A stretch of 64,000 nucleotides of DNA from Sphingomonas crocodyli. GTDB taxonomy: Bacteria > Pseudomonadota > Alphaproteobacteria > Sphingomonadales > Sphingomonadaceae. Position numbers and translations under genes: made by a program. Of this stretch, positions 21,230 through 30,546 are shown piece by piece. Below the pieces are notes generated by a model. The model was not told where the DNA came from and searched no databases. It saw only the letters and a program-made list of their open reading frames with translations. Numbering within the stretch: the stretch's first letter is position 1; each line of letters opens with the position of its first letter. Location: positions 2,666,001-2,730,000 of the forward strand of contig NZ_SACN01000001.1 of the NCBI RefSeq assembly GCF_004005865.1, in the 5' to 3' direction.

Positions 21230-23307
21230 TAGAAACGATAGCCAACGGTCGCATAGCCATTGCGCGCCGCACCCACGAAGCAATCGCCGCGCGCCAGGCA
21301 GGCCGAATAATAGTCCTTGCCGAACAGGTTGGTCGCGTTGACCGAGAAACGCCAGTTCTGCCAGCGAACCTCGGCATAGGCATCGGCCACCGTATAGCTG
21401 GGCGTCACGATACCCGCCGGGAAAGCCGCGCCGTAGGACACGTTCCTGCTGGTGTAACGAACGCCCGCGCCCAGCGTGAACAGCGCATCTTCGGACAGAT
21501 CGAAACCCTTCGTCGCCCAGGCGGACGCGTTATACTTCGGCACATTTTCCAGCTGCACGCCGGTGCCTTTAATCTGCGCCTTGTTGTAGCTGTAGTTCGC
21601 GAGCAGCGTGATCTTGCCCGGCAGCGCGGTGCTGCCTTCGATCTCGAACCCCTTGGTCGTCAGTTCGCCGGCCTGCATCTGATCGAAGGGATCGGCAGTC
21701 GACGGATCGTCGATCGGGCGGCCGCTTTCCTTGATGTGGAAGCCGGTGATGGTCAGCAGGGTCGATTTGCCAGGATGCAGCTTCACGCCCGCCTCATATT
21801 GGCGGCCGCGCTTGGGCACGAAGAGATTGCCGTCGCTGGCAATGCCCGAAATCGGCTCGAAGCTTTCGGTATAGCTGACGAAGGGCGACAGCCACGACGT
21901 GATGTCGCCGATCACGCCCGCGCGAACCGTGGTCGCTTTGTCCTTTTGCCATGCGCCGCCAAAGGAGCGCTGCTTCGTCCAGTCCTGCCGTGCGCCGAGC
22001 ACGATGGAGACGCGATCGTAGAAGCGGACCTGATCCTGAATGTAGAGGCCGAGCTGGGTCTGCTCGCCATCCTCCAGCGGTCCGGTCGGCTGCGGCAGGC
22101 CACCGCCATAATCGGACAAGGCGGCATAGTTGATGTTGTAGATGTCGATGAGTTCGATGTTTCCGCCGGCGATCTTCCGGACGTGGTTCCAGCTATAATC
22201 GACGCCCGTCAGCAGGACGTGCTTCACATTCTCACCGGTGTCGAAATCGAAGCGCAGATTGTTGTCGGTGGTGAAGATGTTCATCCGCGCGCGGCTGGCA
22301 TCCGCAATCAACGCGATCGTGCGTTGCGCGGGATCAAGATAGGGATTGGTCGGGTTCGAATAGCTGTTCGGATAATGGGTGAAATAATCGAGGTCGCTGT
22401 CGATATAGCGCGCCTTGAGGCTCAGCTTCACATTGTCACTGAACTCATGGCTGACGATCCCGGTACCCTGCAGCAGGCGGCCGTCATAGCGATCCCAGCC
22501 GGGCTTGCCGACGAAGAGGCTGTTCTTCAACTGCCCATTCGGATTGGGCAGGATCGTACCGGCCAGCGGCAGGAACTGCGCGGTCGAGCCACCATCGTCC
22601 TCCTGATAGAGGCCAAGCAATGTGACCTTGGTCTTCTCGCCCAGCTCGAAGCTGATCGAGGGGGAGATCATCACTCGGTCGTCGGGCACATTGTCGGTCT
22701 GGCTATCGGCATCGCGCACGCGGGCGACGATGCGGCCCGAAATGCCGTTCGTGATCTCACCGGTGACGTCGGCGAGCGCCTCCTTGCGATCGAACGATCC
22801 GTAGCGGACCTGGAATTCGCCGCGCATCTCCTTTTCGGGCATCTTGGAGACGAGGTTGAAGATGCCGCCGATCGCCCCCTGCCCGAACAGGACAGAGGCC
22901 GGGCCGCGCACCAATTCGACCTGATCGAAATTATACGGATCGGCGCGGATGCTGGCATAATAGCTGAAGATGTCGCGCATGCCGTCGCGGAACTGGAGCG
23001 CGCTCACGCCGCGAACGGTGATGCCGTCGGTGCGGCTATCGGGACCGTAGGGGTTGGCGGTCACACCGGCAACGTAACGAAGTGTGTCGTTGATCGACAC
23101 CGCCCCCTGCGCCTCGAACAGCGTATCGTCGACGATCGTGACCGGCTGCGGCGTCTGGAGAATCGGGGTGTCGGTCTTCGTCGCCGAACCGCTGGCCTGG
23201 CGCAGCGCGGTAACCAGAATGTCCGAGTCCACGGCCGCTTCGTCGGCCCAGGCCGGTGCTGCGATCATAGCCGTGCAGCACAGCATCGACAGTCGAAGAG
23301 CGTTCAT
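21229..23307 (-). CDS. TonB-dependent siderophore receptor
   Basis: Outer-membrane receptor of 692 residues importing a ferric siderophore with TonB-ExbBD energy. A signal peptide ends at AAPAWA (about 22). The plug domain carries ILVTALRQ (TonB-box region), VDDTLFEAQGAVSINDTLRY and the family hallmark VELVRGPASVLFGQGAIGG. A 22-strand barrel ends in the aromatic-terminated YATVGYRF. ATG 23307 has AAGGGA upstream and fits the signal peptide; the longer frame is rejected. A Fur-like palindrome lies 35 bases upstream of the ATG. First gene of a three-gene operon. Confidence 0.95.
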   Translation of the reverse strand: MNALRLSMLCCTAMIAAPAWADEAAVDSDILVTALRQASGSATKTDTPILQTPQPVTIVDDTLFEAQGAVSINDTLRYVAGVTANPYGPDSRTDGITVRGVSALQFRDGMRDIFSYYASIRADPYNFDQVELVRGPASVLFGQGAIGGIFNLVSKMPEKEMRGEFQVRYGSFDRKEALADVTGEITNGISGRIVARVRDADSQTDNVPDDRVMISPSISFELGEKTKVTLLGLYQEDDGGSTAQFLPLAGTILPNPNGQLKNSLFVGKPGWDRYDGRLLQGTGIVSHEFSDNVKLSLKARYIDSDLDYFTHYPNSYSNPTNPYLDPAQRTIALIADASRARMNIFTTDNNLRFDFDTGENVKHVLLTGVDYSWNHVRKIAGGNIELIDIYNINYAALSDYGGGLPQPTGPLEDGEQTQLGLYIQDQVRFYDRVSIVLGARQDWTKQRSFGGAWQKDKATTVRAGVIGDITSWLSPFVSYTESFEPISGIASDGNLFVPKRGRQYEAGVKLHPGKSTLLTITGFHIKESGRPIDDPSTADPFDQMQAGELTTKGFEIEGSTALPGKITLLANYSYNKAQIKGTGVQLENVPKYNASAWATKGFDLSEDALFTLGAGVRYTSRNVSYGAAFPAGIVTPSYTVADAYAEVRWQNWRFSVNATNLFGKDYYSACLARGDCFVGAARNGYATVGYRF

Positions 23308-23341
23308 GTGCGATCCCTTTTTTATGAAGGGCATCGCCTTT

Positions 23342-23354
23342 AATGAGAGTCATT
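23342..23354 (-). promoter_or_regulatory. Fur-box-like palindrome upstream of the TonB receptor
   Basis: AATGA-GAG-TCATT is a perfect 5-3-5 inverted repeat 35 bases before the receptor ATG, followed by a second ATTTGCATTCGCAAT stretch. It resembles the core of Fur operators (AATGATAATCATT). Iron repression is expected for this gene type, but the match is partial. Confidence 0.5.
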
Positions 23355-23432
23355 TGCATTCGCAATATGAAACAATATTTCAGGTTTATTGCGCACTGGC
23401 AATCGTTTGCCGCAAACCTTTCCGGCGTCAGA

Positions 23433-23939
23433 TCAGTATTTTGTGCGGCATTTCCGGGCGAGATGGACGCCGCGCAGGAAGCCGCGACGGGCATAGCCGG
23501 CGTCGATCGCGGCGTTCAGTCGGCGCTGCGCCGGGGCGGCACCGGTCGCTTCGCGGACGAGGCCGCGGAACGGGATCAGCGAGTTGATGACGGTCTGCCC
23601 GCCCGCCTCCGCAACCTTGCCGGCGCGGTTTTCCTTCTTCGCAGGCCCCTTGACGAAATCGGGGCCGAGCGCGCCGTTCAGATCGGTGATGGCCTTGGCG
23701 ATCGTCGTGCAGTTCATGCCCGAGATCGCATAGGGATTGTCGCGCGCGGCCTGCAGCACCGGCGGCACCTTGGTCTTGACCGCACCGACATCGCGACCCG
23801 GCTGGCTGGCGATCCGCCCGGCCTTCTTGCCCGCGTCCTGCCAGCCGTTTTGCTCAGATGGGCTCGACGTATTCTGCGCCATCGCCGCGCTTCCCGCGAC
23901 CAACATCACTGCGCCGAATACACCGAGCCCGATCTTCAT
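23433..23939 (-). CDS. Exported protein of unknown function
   Basis: A 168-residue protein with a signal peptide MKIGLGVFGAVMLVAGSAAMA (cleavage about residue 21-22). The mature part is basic and Ala/Gly rich, with two Cys (in SGMNCTTIAKAI and near the C-terminus, ARKC). A region SLIPFRGLVREATGAAPA recurs in my memory only as 'hypothetical' sphingomonad proteins. It follows the exported RidA gene by 14 bases on the same strand, suggesting co-expression. Function not recognised. Confidence 0.75.
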   Translation of the reverse strand: MKIGLGVFGAVMLVAGSAAMAQNTSSPSEQNGWQDAGKKAGRIASQPGRDVGAVKTKVPPVLQAARDNPYAISGMNCTTIAKAITDLNGALGPDFVKGPAKKENRAGKVAEAGGQTVINSLIPFRGLVREATGAAPAQRRLNAAIDAGYARRGFLRGVHLARKCRTKY

Positions 23940-23953
23940 TCCTTAGTCCTCTA

Positions 23954-24439
23954 TCATTTGGCGGCGACAGCCTCGATCTCGACCAGCGTCTGCGGGCGGC
24001 CGAGGGCTGCGACCTGGACCGTGCTACGCGCGGGCACGTTTGGTTGTTCCGCCGTACCGAAAAACTGCTTGTAGCTTTCGGTCATCCCCTCGCGGTCCAT
24101 TTTGCCGCCCTTGGCCGGATCGCCGACCAGGAAGACGGTGAGCTTGACGATGTCGCCCATGCCGAGGCCGAGTTCGGCAAGCTGCGCCTTGAGCTTGGTG
24201 AGGATGCTCAGCGTCTGCGCCTTGGTGTCGCCGAAGGCGTCGGGCGTGTCGGTGACCTTGGGGTCGATCGGCGATCCGGTCGATCCCGACAGGAAGTAGA
24301 GCTTCGTCCCCGCCGGCACCGTGACCGAACCGGCGATCATCGCGTTCGGCGCGGCCTTGCGGGTGACGCCTTCGGCCTGCGCAGCCGACGTGGCGGCCGC
24401 GGCGATCAGAAGGCCGGCGACGAGTTTCTTGACGGACAT
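23954..24439 (-). CDS. Exported RidA (YjgF/UK114) family protein
   Basis: A 161-residue protein with a signal peptide ending near SAAQAEG (about 22), then a RidA fold. The family's imine-binding Arg is in VPARSTVQVAALG, with a following glutamate strand TLVEIEAVA. Cytosolic RidA hydrolyses reactive enamines/imines from PLP enzymes; an exported copy must act on other substrates, so function is open. ATG 24439 has AGGGAGA upstream; an in-frame TTG three codons earlier is less likely. Downstream of ppx, 126 bases away. Confidence 0.85.
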   Translation of the reverse strand: MSVKKLVAGLLIAAAATSAAQAEGVTRKAAPNAMIAGSVTVPAGTKLYFLSGSTGSPIDPKVTDTPDAFGDTKAQTLSILTKLKAQLAELGLGMGDIVKLTVFLVGDPAKGGKMDREGMTESYKQFFGTAEQPNVPARSTVQVAALGRPQTLVEIEAVAAK

Positions 24440-24565
24440 GACGAACAATCTCCCTGGAAAAAGGTGCGCGTCCTCCCACGCGGCCTCTCCGGGCCGTCGG
24501 GCGCATAAGGCCCGTCCGTTTCCTGCTGGTCAACTTCCTTCCGCGCCGCGAAGGAAGATAAAGCG

Positions 24566-26053
24566 TCAGGCCAGCACGGCCTCGCAATTCATCGCCTGTG
24601 CCAGGATGCGATGGCGGCGCTCGACCGGCTCGCCGTAGAGCGCGCTGTCGGCGCGATCGAGGCGCAGGGTCACCGAACCGCCCTCGATCGAAATCCGGCT
24701 GGCGAGCAGGGCATCGGCCACACCGCCGCTGAGGCGCTGGGCAAGGCGGATCGCGAGGCCCCAGCGCTGCGCGGTCTGCAAATCGCCGGGCGTGCAAAGC
24801 TGCGCCACCACCTCGACCGGCGTTTCGCCGCCGAAGCTGACCCACAAGGCATGCGCGATCATCGCGCGCCCACGCGCATCGACGCCCACCCAATTGCCGT
24901 GCAGCCCGATGTCGAGCCCGCGTTCGGCCCGGAACTCAGGATGCGCGCGCCAACTCACGTCAGCGAGCAGACAGGCGGCATGGCGATAGCGGACCAGATC
25001 GCCGCTCTCCCCTTCGAACAAGGGCGCGATCCAGCGATCGAGCAGATCGCCATGTTCGGGGAAGCGCCCCTGCCGCGCGCCTTCCTCACGCGCCGCAGCG
25101 ATCAGCGGATCCTGCCCGCGAACCTTCTCGGGCAGCGAATCGTAGAGAAGCCCTTCGCGCAGGCCATAGGCCGAGACGACCAATTCGCTCGATCCCAGCC
25201 GCCGCGCGACATGCGACAGGAGGGCGGCGCTTGGCAGCAGCGCCGGCATGCGCGAACCCGACAGTCCGGGCACTTCGCGTAACCGCTTGCGATCGAGGTG
25301 CGAAAGGACGCGGACTAGGTGCTGCGCATTGTCGCGCGCCATCCGGTAATGATGGACGATCGGCAGTGGATAGCCGGTCAGGTGCATGTCGACCCGCGCG
25401 AGCGAGCGCCACGATCCGCCGACCATATAGAAGGGCAGCCCCTCCCCTTTTCCCTGCCAGCCCGACTCGCTCAACGCCTTGTCGACCTTCTTGCCGATCG
25501 CCTGCAGCGTGCTGCCGCCGATGCGCAGCACGCCCAACGGGAAAGAAATCGTGTCGCGCACCGCACCGTCGGCAATGCGGACGAGTTCAAGGCTGCCGCC
25601 GCCCAGATCGCCGACGATACCGTCCGCGCCGGGGATGGCCGCGATCACGCCAAGGCCCGCCATGCGCGCCTCATCCTCGCCCGACAACAGTTCGACCGTC
25701 AGACCCAGACCACCGACCATGCCGAGGAATAGATTGCCGTTGCTCGCATCGCGCACCGCCGCAGTCGCGACAGTGCGGGGATTGGGAACCCCCATCTGTT
25801 CGGACAAGCGCCGGAAGCGGGCGAGCGACGCCAGCGCGCGCTCCATCGCCTCAGGATCGAGTGCGCCATCGCGCGACACGCCCTTGCCCAGGCCCGCCAT
25901 TACCTTTTCGTTGAACAGGATCGCCGGGATGCGTGCCGGCCCTTCGTAGATGACGAGTCGGATCGAGTTGGATCCGATGTCGATAATCCCCGATCGTCCT
26001 TCTTCCTGCTTCGGAAGCTGGTCGATGCTGCGGAGGGTCGATCCCGATGGCAT
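24566..26053 (-). CDS. ppx: Exopolyphosphatase (Ppx/GppA family)
   Basis: Processively removes terminal phosphate from polyphosphate (or hydrolyses pppGpp). The 495 residues have the ASKHA phosphate-1 loop IIDIGSNSIRLVIYEG (about 23-38), the phosphate-2 loop VGDLGGGSLELV, and an HD-like helical C-terminal domain. Alphaproteobacterial Ppx proteins show this length. It lies downstream of ppk1 on the same strand, a conserved pairing that makes and breaks polyphosphate. A short hairpin CTTCCTTC...GAAGGAAG (24533-24556) follows the gene but lacks a U-run. Confidence 0.93.
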   Translation of the reverse strand: MPSGSTLRSIDQLPKQEEGRSGIIDIGSNSIRLVIYEGPARIPAILFNEKVMAGLGKGVSRDGALDPEAMERALASLARFRRLSEQMGVPNPRTVATAAVRDASNGNLFLGMVGGLGLTVELLSGEDEARMAGLGVIAAIPGADGIVGDLGGGSLELVRIADGAVRDTISFPLGVLRIGGSTLQAIGKKVDKALSESGWQGKGEGLPFYMVGGSWRSLARVDMHLTGYPLPIVHHYRMARDNAQHLVRVLSHLDRKRLREVPGLSGSRMPALLPSAALLSHVARRLGSSELVVSAYGLREGLLYDSLPEKVRGQDPLIAAAREEGARQGRFPEHGDLLDRWIAPLFEGESGDLVRYRHAACLLADVSWRAHPEFRAERGLDIGLHGNWVGVDARGRAMIAHALWVSFGGETPVEVVAQLCTPGDLQTAQRWGLAIRLAQRLSGGVADALLASRISIEGGSVTLRLDRADSALYGEPVERRHRILAQAMNCEAVLA

Positions 26054-26186
26054 TGGCTCGCCTTAACCCAAATTGGTGCCGGATCAAACGCGCGAAACAG
26101 CGGCTTGATGCGAAAGAGGGCGCGTCTAGCGCGGCCGAGCGAAGCTACGCATAGTCGTTTTGTAGAATGACGAGAGGCTTGGGGGC

Positions 26187-28355
26187 CTAATTCCCCCGCC
26201 GCAGCGACAGCTTGGGCACCGCCACCCCGCTCTGCGCCGCGCCGCGGCCCGAAAGCGACGGGTTGGTCATGAAATAGCGGTGGAGGTTGAACGATCGGCG
26301 CCCCGGCTTCACGCGCTCATAACTGCCGTCGGGCTGGAGCGACCAGCTCTGCTCGTCGTCGATCAGGTTCGCGACCATCACCTGATCAAGCACCTGCGCA
26401 TGGACGGTCGGATTCTCGATCGGCAGCAGATATTCGACACGGCGATCGAAATTGCGCGGCATCCAGTCGGCCGAGGAGATGAACACCTTCGCATCCGGAT
26501 TGGGCAGAGCCGCGCCGTTGCCGAAGCACATGATCCGGCTATGTTCCAGAAAGCGGCCGACAACCGACTTCACCCGGATGTTCTCGGACAATCCCTCGAC
26601 ACCCGGCCGCAGGCAGCAGATGCCGCGAATGATCAGATCGATCTGCACGCCCGCCGCGCTCGCGCGATACAGCTTCTCGATGATCGCGGGATCGACCAGC
26701 GAGTTCATCTTCGCCCAGATCGCCGCCTCGCGCCCCTCGCGGGCATTGTCGATCTCGACATCGATCAGATCGCACAGCCGGTCACGCAGCCCGTGGGGCG
26801 AGATCGTCACCATCTCCAGCGACTGCGGTTCGACATAGCCGGTGATGTAGTTGAACATCTGCGCGGCATCGCGGCCCGCGCGCGGATCGGCGGTGAAGAA
26901 GCTCAGATCGGTATAGATGCGCGCGGTGATCGGGTGATAATTGCCCGTCCCGAAATGGCAGTAGGTGCGATAGCCGCTGCCTTCCTTGCGCACGACCATC
27001 GACACCTTGGCGTGCGTTTTCCAGTCGATGAAGCCGTACACCACCTGCACGCCTGCACGTTCGAGCTGCGAGGCCCAGAGCAGGTTCTGCTCCTCGTCGA
27101 AGCGCGCCTTCAACTCGACCACCGCGGTCACCGATTTACCCGCCTCGGCCGCGTCGACCAGCGCGCGGATCACCGCCGATTGCTTGCCCGCGCGATAGAG
27201 CGTCTGCTTGATCGCGACGACATCCGGATCCTGTGCCGCCTGCCGCAGGAAGGCGAGGACGACGTCGAACGTCTCATAGGGGTGATGGACGACGATGTCC
27301 TTCGATCGGATCGCCGCGAAGCAATCGCCGCCATGTTCGCGAATCCGCTCGGGGAAACGCGGCGAAAACGGCGTGAACTTCAGATCCGACCGGTCCTCGT
27401 CGACCAGCTGCGAAAGATCGCCGATCCCTAGGAAATGGCCCGATTCGACCATGAAGCTGTCGACGCTGCCGATCTGCTCCTTCCAGATCGGCTCCAGCGA
27501 GGGCGGCATGTTCGCTTCGAGTTCGAGGCGGATGACGCGCCCGCGCCGCCGCCGCTGGATCGCGGTGCGGAAGTAGCGGACCAGATCCTCGGCCTCTTCC
27601 TCGACCTCGATATCGCTGTCGCGGATGATGCGGAACGCGCCGTGGCCCTGCACGCGATAGCCGGGGAACAAGAGGTGCGTAAACCGGCGCACCAACGTCT
27701 CGATCGCGACATAGCGCGCCGCTTCACCCGGCACACGCACGAAGCGCGGCAAGGTGGCGGGGACCATCAGCAGTTCGAAAATCTGCTCGCCATCCGACTG
27801 GCGCACGAGATCGAACAGCAGGCTGAAGCCTTTGTTCGGGATGAACGGGAACGGGTGCGCGGGATCGAGCGCCTGCGGCGTCAGGATCGGGAAGATCTGC
27901 GCCTTGAAATGCTCCTCCAGCCACTCGGCGATGTCGCCGGCAATCTCATGCTCCTCAAGCACGCAGATGCCCGCGCGCGCGAGTTCGGGGCGGATCGAAC
28001 GCCACATGCGCTGCTGATCGCTCATCAGCTGGTCGGCGCGGGCCGACGCAACTTCAAGCTGCTGGCCGACCGTCAGCCCGTCCGGCGACAGCGTGTCGAC
28101 GCCTTCGAGGATCTGCCCCTTGAGACCGGCCATTCGGACCATGAAGAATTCGTCGAGATTGTCGCCCGAGATCGACAGGAAGCGCAGCCGCTCCAGCAGC
28201 GGGTGTGCGCGGTTCGCGGCCTCGTCCAGCACGCGCTGGTTGAAGGCGAGCCAGCTCAGCTCCCGATTGAAGTAGCGATCACGCGGCGCGATCGGCGTCA
28301 GCGGCGCATGATCGCCGACAAGTTCTTCCTCGATGCGGGGTTCGATCTGATCCAT
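26187..28355 (-). CDS. ppk1: Polyphosphate kinase 1
   Basis: Makes polyphosphate from ATP by autophosphorylation on a histidine; 722 residues. N-domain [20 protein letters not shown] (about 27-46), H-domain, then the phospholipase-D-like C1/C2 domains with the catalytic-His region [19 protein letters not shown] and INVxI-like [18 protein letters not shown] 28355 gives the family N-terminus; codons upstream to 28451 run through a palindromic repeat and are not homologous. Co-directional with hda upstream and ppx downstream. A 133-base spacer without features separates it from ppx. Confidence 0.96.
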   Translation of the reverse strand: MDQIEPRIEEELVGDHAPLTPIAPRDRYFNRELSWLAFNQRVLDEAANRAHPLLERLRFLSISGDNLDEFFMVRMAGLKGQILEGVDTLSPDGLTVGQQLEVASARADQLMSDQQRMWRSIRPELARAGICVLEEHEIAGDIAEWLEEHFKAQIFPILTPQALDPAHPFPFIPNKGFSLLFDLVRQSDGEQIFELLMVPATLPRFVRVPGEAARYVAIETLVRRFTHLLFPGYRVQGHGAFRIIRDSDIEVEEEAEDLVRYFRTAIQRRRRGRVIRLELEANMPPSLEPIWKEQIGSVDSFMVESGHFLGIGDLSQLVDEDRSDLKFTPFSPRFPERIREHGGDCFAAIRSKDIVVHHPYETFDVVLAFLRQAAQDPDVVAIKQTLYRAGKQSAVIRALVDAAEAGKSVTAVVELKARFDEEQNLLWASQLERAGVQVVYGFIDWKTHAKVSMVVRKEGSGYRTYCHFGTGNYHPITARIYTDLSFFTADPRAGRDAAQMFNYITGYVEPQSLEMVTISPHGLRDRLCDLIDVEIDNAREGREAAIWAKMNSLVDPAIIEKLYRASAAGVQIDLIIRGICCLRPGVEGLSENIRVKSVVGRFLEHSRIMCFGNGAALPNPDAKVFISSADWMPRNFDRRVEYLLPIENPTVHAQVLDQVMVANLIDDEQSWSLQPDGSYERVKPGRRSFNLHRYFMTNPSLSGRGAAQSGVAVPKLSLRRGN

Positions 28356-28417
28356 CCGACACGTTCTAAGCGAAACATCGTTTCGCGTCGATGACGATGG
28401 GGTAATGTTCTCCGCAA

Positions 28418-28494
28418 CCGCTCGTGTCGAGCGCAGTCGAGACACGTTCACGAACGCCCAGCCAACGTGTCTCGACTGCGCTCGACACGAGCGG
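28418..28494. repeat. Palindromic intergenic repeat, family D copy 1
   Basis: Two perfectly complementary 31-base arms (28418-28448 and 28464-28494) around a 15-base loop; the core is CTCGTGTCGAGCGCAGTCGA. A second, shorter copy lies at 36912-36983. It sits two bases after the hda stop, before ppk1. Confidence 0.92.
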
Positions 28495-28496
28495 AC

Positions 28497-29102
28497 TTAA
28501 AGAAATTCGCCCCCCAGCCCCGCCAGCACGTCGCGCGCCACAGGCACGGTGATCCGCTGCCGCCGCTCCAGCGACAATTCGTCCATCGCCTCCACGGTGC
28601 GGTGGATCGCCAGATAGCTCCGCTCGATCCGGGGCGACAAATAACGCAGCACTTCGGGCGCGGGCATAAGTCCACGCGCGATCAGCAGCTTTTCGATCAG
28701 CCGCGCGGCCAGTTCGTCGTCAGGCTCCTCGATCGCCACCGTCGGCGTCGCGAGCAGCCGCGAACGCAGGTCCGGCAGGCGAATGCCCCACGCGGCGGGC
28801 GTGCTTTCGGCGATCAACAGCAGCGGGACATGGCTCGCCTGCGCCGCATTCCACGCGTGGAACAGCGCCTCCTCGTCATGCGCGTCGGCATTGTCGATCA
28901 GGGTCGCGCCGGTCTTCGCGGCAAAGATGCGGCCGAGCAGGCTGCGCCCCGATTTGCGCGGGCCGACCAGCACGCTCGCCATCACCGGCCAGAGCGACCA
29001 ATGCTCCAGATGGCGGACGACGAGGCGGTTGGCGGCGGTGACGATGAAGTCGCGCTCATCCTCTCCGGCCGGCCAGGCGAAGGGCAGCGCGATCTGGTTC
29101 AT
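28497..29102 (-). CDS. hda: Hda-like DnaA regulatory inactivator
   Basis: DnaA-related AAA+ protein that, bound to the DNA polymerase clamp, promotes ATP hydrolysis by DnaA. A clamp-binding motif QIALPF stands at residues 3-8. The Walker A region reads LVGPRKSGRS (about 46-55), where the usual Lys is Arg. The later part contains SRLLATPTVAIEEPDDELAA and the sensor/lid region typical of DnaA/Hda. Length 201 residues, slightly shorter than E. coli Hda. Its ATG overlaps the stop of the DUF2066-like gene (ATGA). Assignment rests on the clamp motif, length and neighbourhood with ppk1 and purM. Confidence 0.85.
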   Translation of the reverse strand: MNQIALPFAWPAGEDERDFIVTAANRLVVRHLEHWSLWPVMASVLVGPRKSGRSLLGRIFAAKTGATLIDNADAHDEEALFHAWNAAQASHVPLLLIAESTPAAWGIRLPDLRSRLLATPTVAIEEPDDELAARLIEKLLIARGLMPAPEVLRYLSPRIERSYLAIHRTVEAMDELSLERRQRITVPVARDVLAGLGGEFL

Positions 29103-30328
29103 CGCGCCGATGCGGGTGGCGCCGGAGGGGCGCGGCGGATGCGCAACCCCCCCCCCGCATCCTCGACCTGCCAGCCGCGCGAGATCAGCTGCTCGCGCAA
29201 CGCAGGGACGGGACCGGCGAAGTTGACGCGGAAGGTGGAAACGCCGCCCAGCGCAAGGCTCGCGGTCTCGACCGACGTAATGCCGGTCACGCCGCGCAAG
29301 GCCGCCTCGGCCGAACGCAGCATCACCGAATCGGGGGTATCGACCTGGATCGGCACGACGGTCGACGCCGCCTGGGCAAGCTGCCCCAGCACATCGTCGA
29401 TCGGGATTTCCTCGGCCGCGGGCGCATTTTCGATCACCAAGGTCGGATCGGCGCGCAGTTCGCCGGCCTGCAGCGCGCGAACATAAGCCGCGTCGATCCG
29501 CGCCGCGCCCTTGTCGAGCATCGCGGGCAGCCCCTCGCTCGTCTCCGCGCGCAATGTGAAGCTGTCGACGATCTTGCCGTCGGGGCCGTGGCGCGCAGTG
29601 AAGGTTCCGATCACCGGGCCGCCCGGCCATTGGCGCTGCAACGCGACTTCGGGCACGACGATGTCAGCCGCGCCATATTGATCGAGCAGCATCCGCCACC
29701 AGCCGCGCCCCGGCCGCCGCGTCTGCGCGGCATTGAGCAGGATCGGATCGGCACCCGTGCCCGAGACGCGGACATAGTCGACCGGGCTGTTGCCCGAACG
29801 GAAGCGCGCCCACGCCTTCTGCCACTGGTTGCGCAGTTCGAAGCTGATCGGTGCGCCGCCGCTCCATTCGATCGGGATGACGAGCATCGGCGCCGAACGC
29901 CGTACCGCGCCTTTCGCACCCAGCAATTCGCCGGTGCGCGCGCGATCGAAGAGGATACCGAGCGAGGCGATATAGCGATGCGCGCTGATCTGTTCATGCT
30001 CGACGACGATCGCGCCCGCGATCGAATCGAGCGTCGAATCGGGCAGGCGCGGCGCTGCCGCCTCGGGCTGTCCGTTGGTACGCGCCCACAGCATCGCCCA
30101 ACCCTTGCGCTGCGCCGCGCGCCAGCCGGCCGATCGCGCCGTCTCTGCATCGCGCGCCGCAATATCGACCTCGACGCCCGAAACCTCATAGCTGCCGGAG
30201 CCATCGATCGGGTTCACGCCGCGCTGATCTCCGCGCTCCAACTGCGCCCACAGCACGCCTGCGGCGCACAATGCGGCCAGCAGGGCGATGATCGGGGTGG
30301 GACGGGAAATGCGTTCGGCGATGGTCAC
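29099..30328 (-). CDS. DUF2066-like membrane-anchored protein
   Basis: A 409-residue protein with an N-terminal signal anchor PIIALLAALCAAGVLWAQL (about 12-30), then a periplasmic region beginning YEVSGVEVDIAARDAETARS, as in DUF2066 proteins. The C-terminal 70 residues resemble a small alpha/beta module (SAEAALRGVTGITSVETASL). Coupled to hda by ATGA. In gammaproteobacteria DUF2066 genes also lie between purMN and hda, so position supports the family call. Function unknown. Confidence 0.7.
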   Translation of the reverse strand: MTIAERISRPTPIIALLAALCAAGVLWAQLERGDQRGVNPIDGSGSYEVSGVEVDIAARDAETARSAGWRAAQRKGWAMLWARTNGQPEAAAPRLPDSTLDSIAGAIVVEHEQISAHRYIASLGILFDRARTGELLGAKGAVRRSAPMLVIPIEWSGGAPISFELRNQWQKAWARFRSGNSPVDYVRVSGTGADPILLNAAQTRRPGRGWWRMLLDQYGAADIVVPEVALQRQWPGGPVIGTFTARHGPDGKIVDSFTLRAETSEGLPAMLDKGAARIDAAYVRALQAGELRADPTLVIENAPAAEEIPIDDVLGQLAQAASTVVPIQVDTPDSVMLRSAEAALRGVTGITSVETASLALGGVSTFRVNFAGPVPALREQLISRGWQVEDAGGGLRIRRAPPAPPASAR

Positions 30329-30385
30329 GCGCGTCTTTTGGCGAGTTGGACGCGGAAAACCAAGTGCGATCCTCGTCTCCCCACT

Positions 30386-30496
30386 TCGTCATTGCGAGGA
30401 GCCGCAGGCGACGCGGCAATCCAGGCCCGCATATGAGAGGCTCGCGAACCACTCCCATGCGGGCCTGGATTGCTTCGCTCCGCTCGCAATGACGAG
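30386..30496. repeat. Palindromic intergenic repeat, family A copy 3 (long form)
   Basis: Family A ends enclose an extra inner inverted repeat (CAGGCCCGCAT... / ...ATGCGGGCCTG) so the element is longer than copies 1, 2 and 4; copy 5 shares this form. It separates the divergent DUF2066-like gene and purM. Confidence 0.9.
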
Positions 30497-30511
30497 GTAG
30501 GTGGGGAATCG

Positions 30512-30540
30512 TTGACGCTTTAGGGCACGGAACCTAGGGG
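30512..30540 (+). promoter_or_regulatory. Predicted purM promoter
   Basis: TTGACG (30512-30517), 17-base spacer, TAGGGG (30535-30540), six bases before the purM ATG. Transcription would start at the ATG. The AGGGG overlapping the -10 could alternatively serve as ribosome binding site for a longer transcript. Confidence 0.5.
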
Positions 30541-30546
30541 CTGCGC

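Noticed and set aside
21736..23343. 535-codon plus-strand frame opposite the TonB receptor
   Set aside because: Antisense shadow; the minus strand has signal peptide, plug and barrel features.
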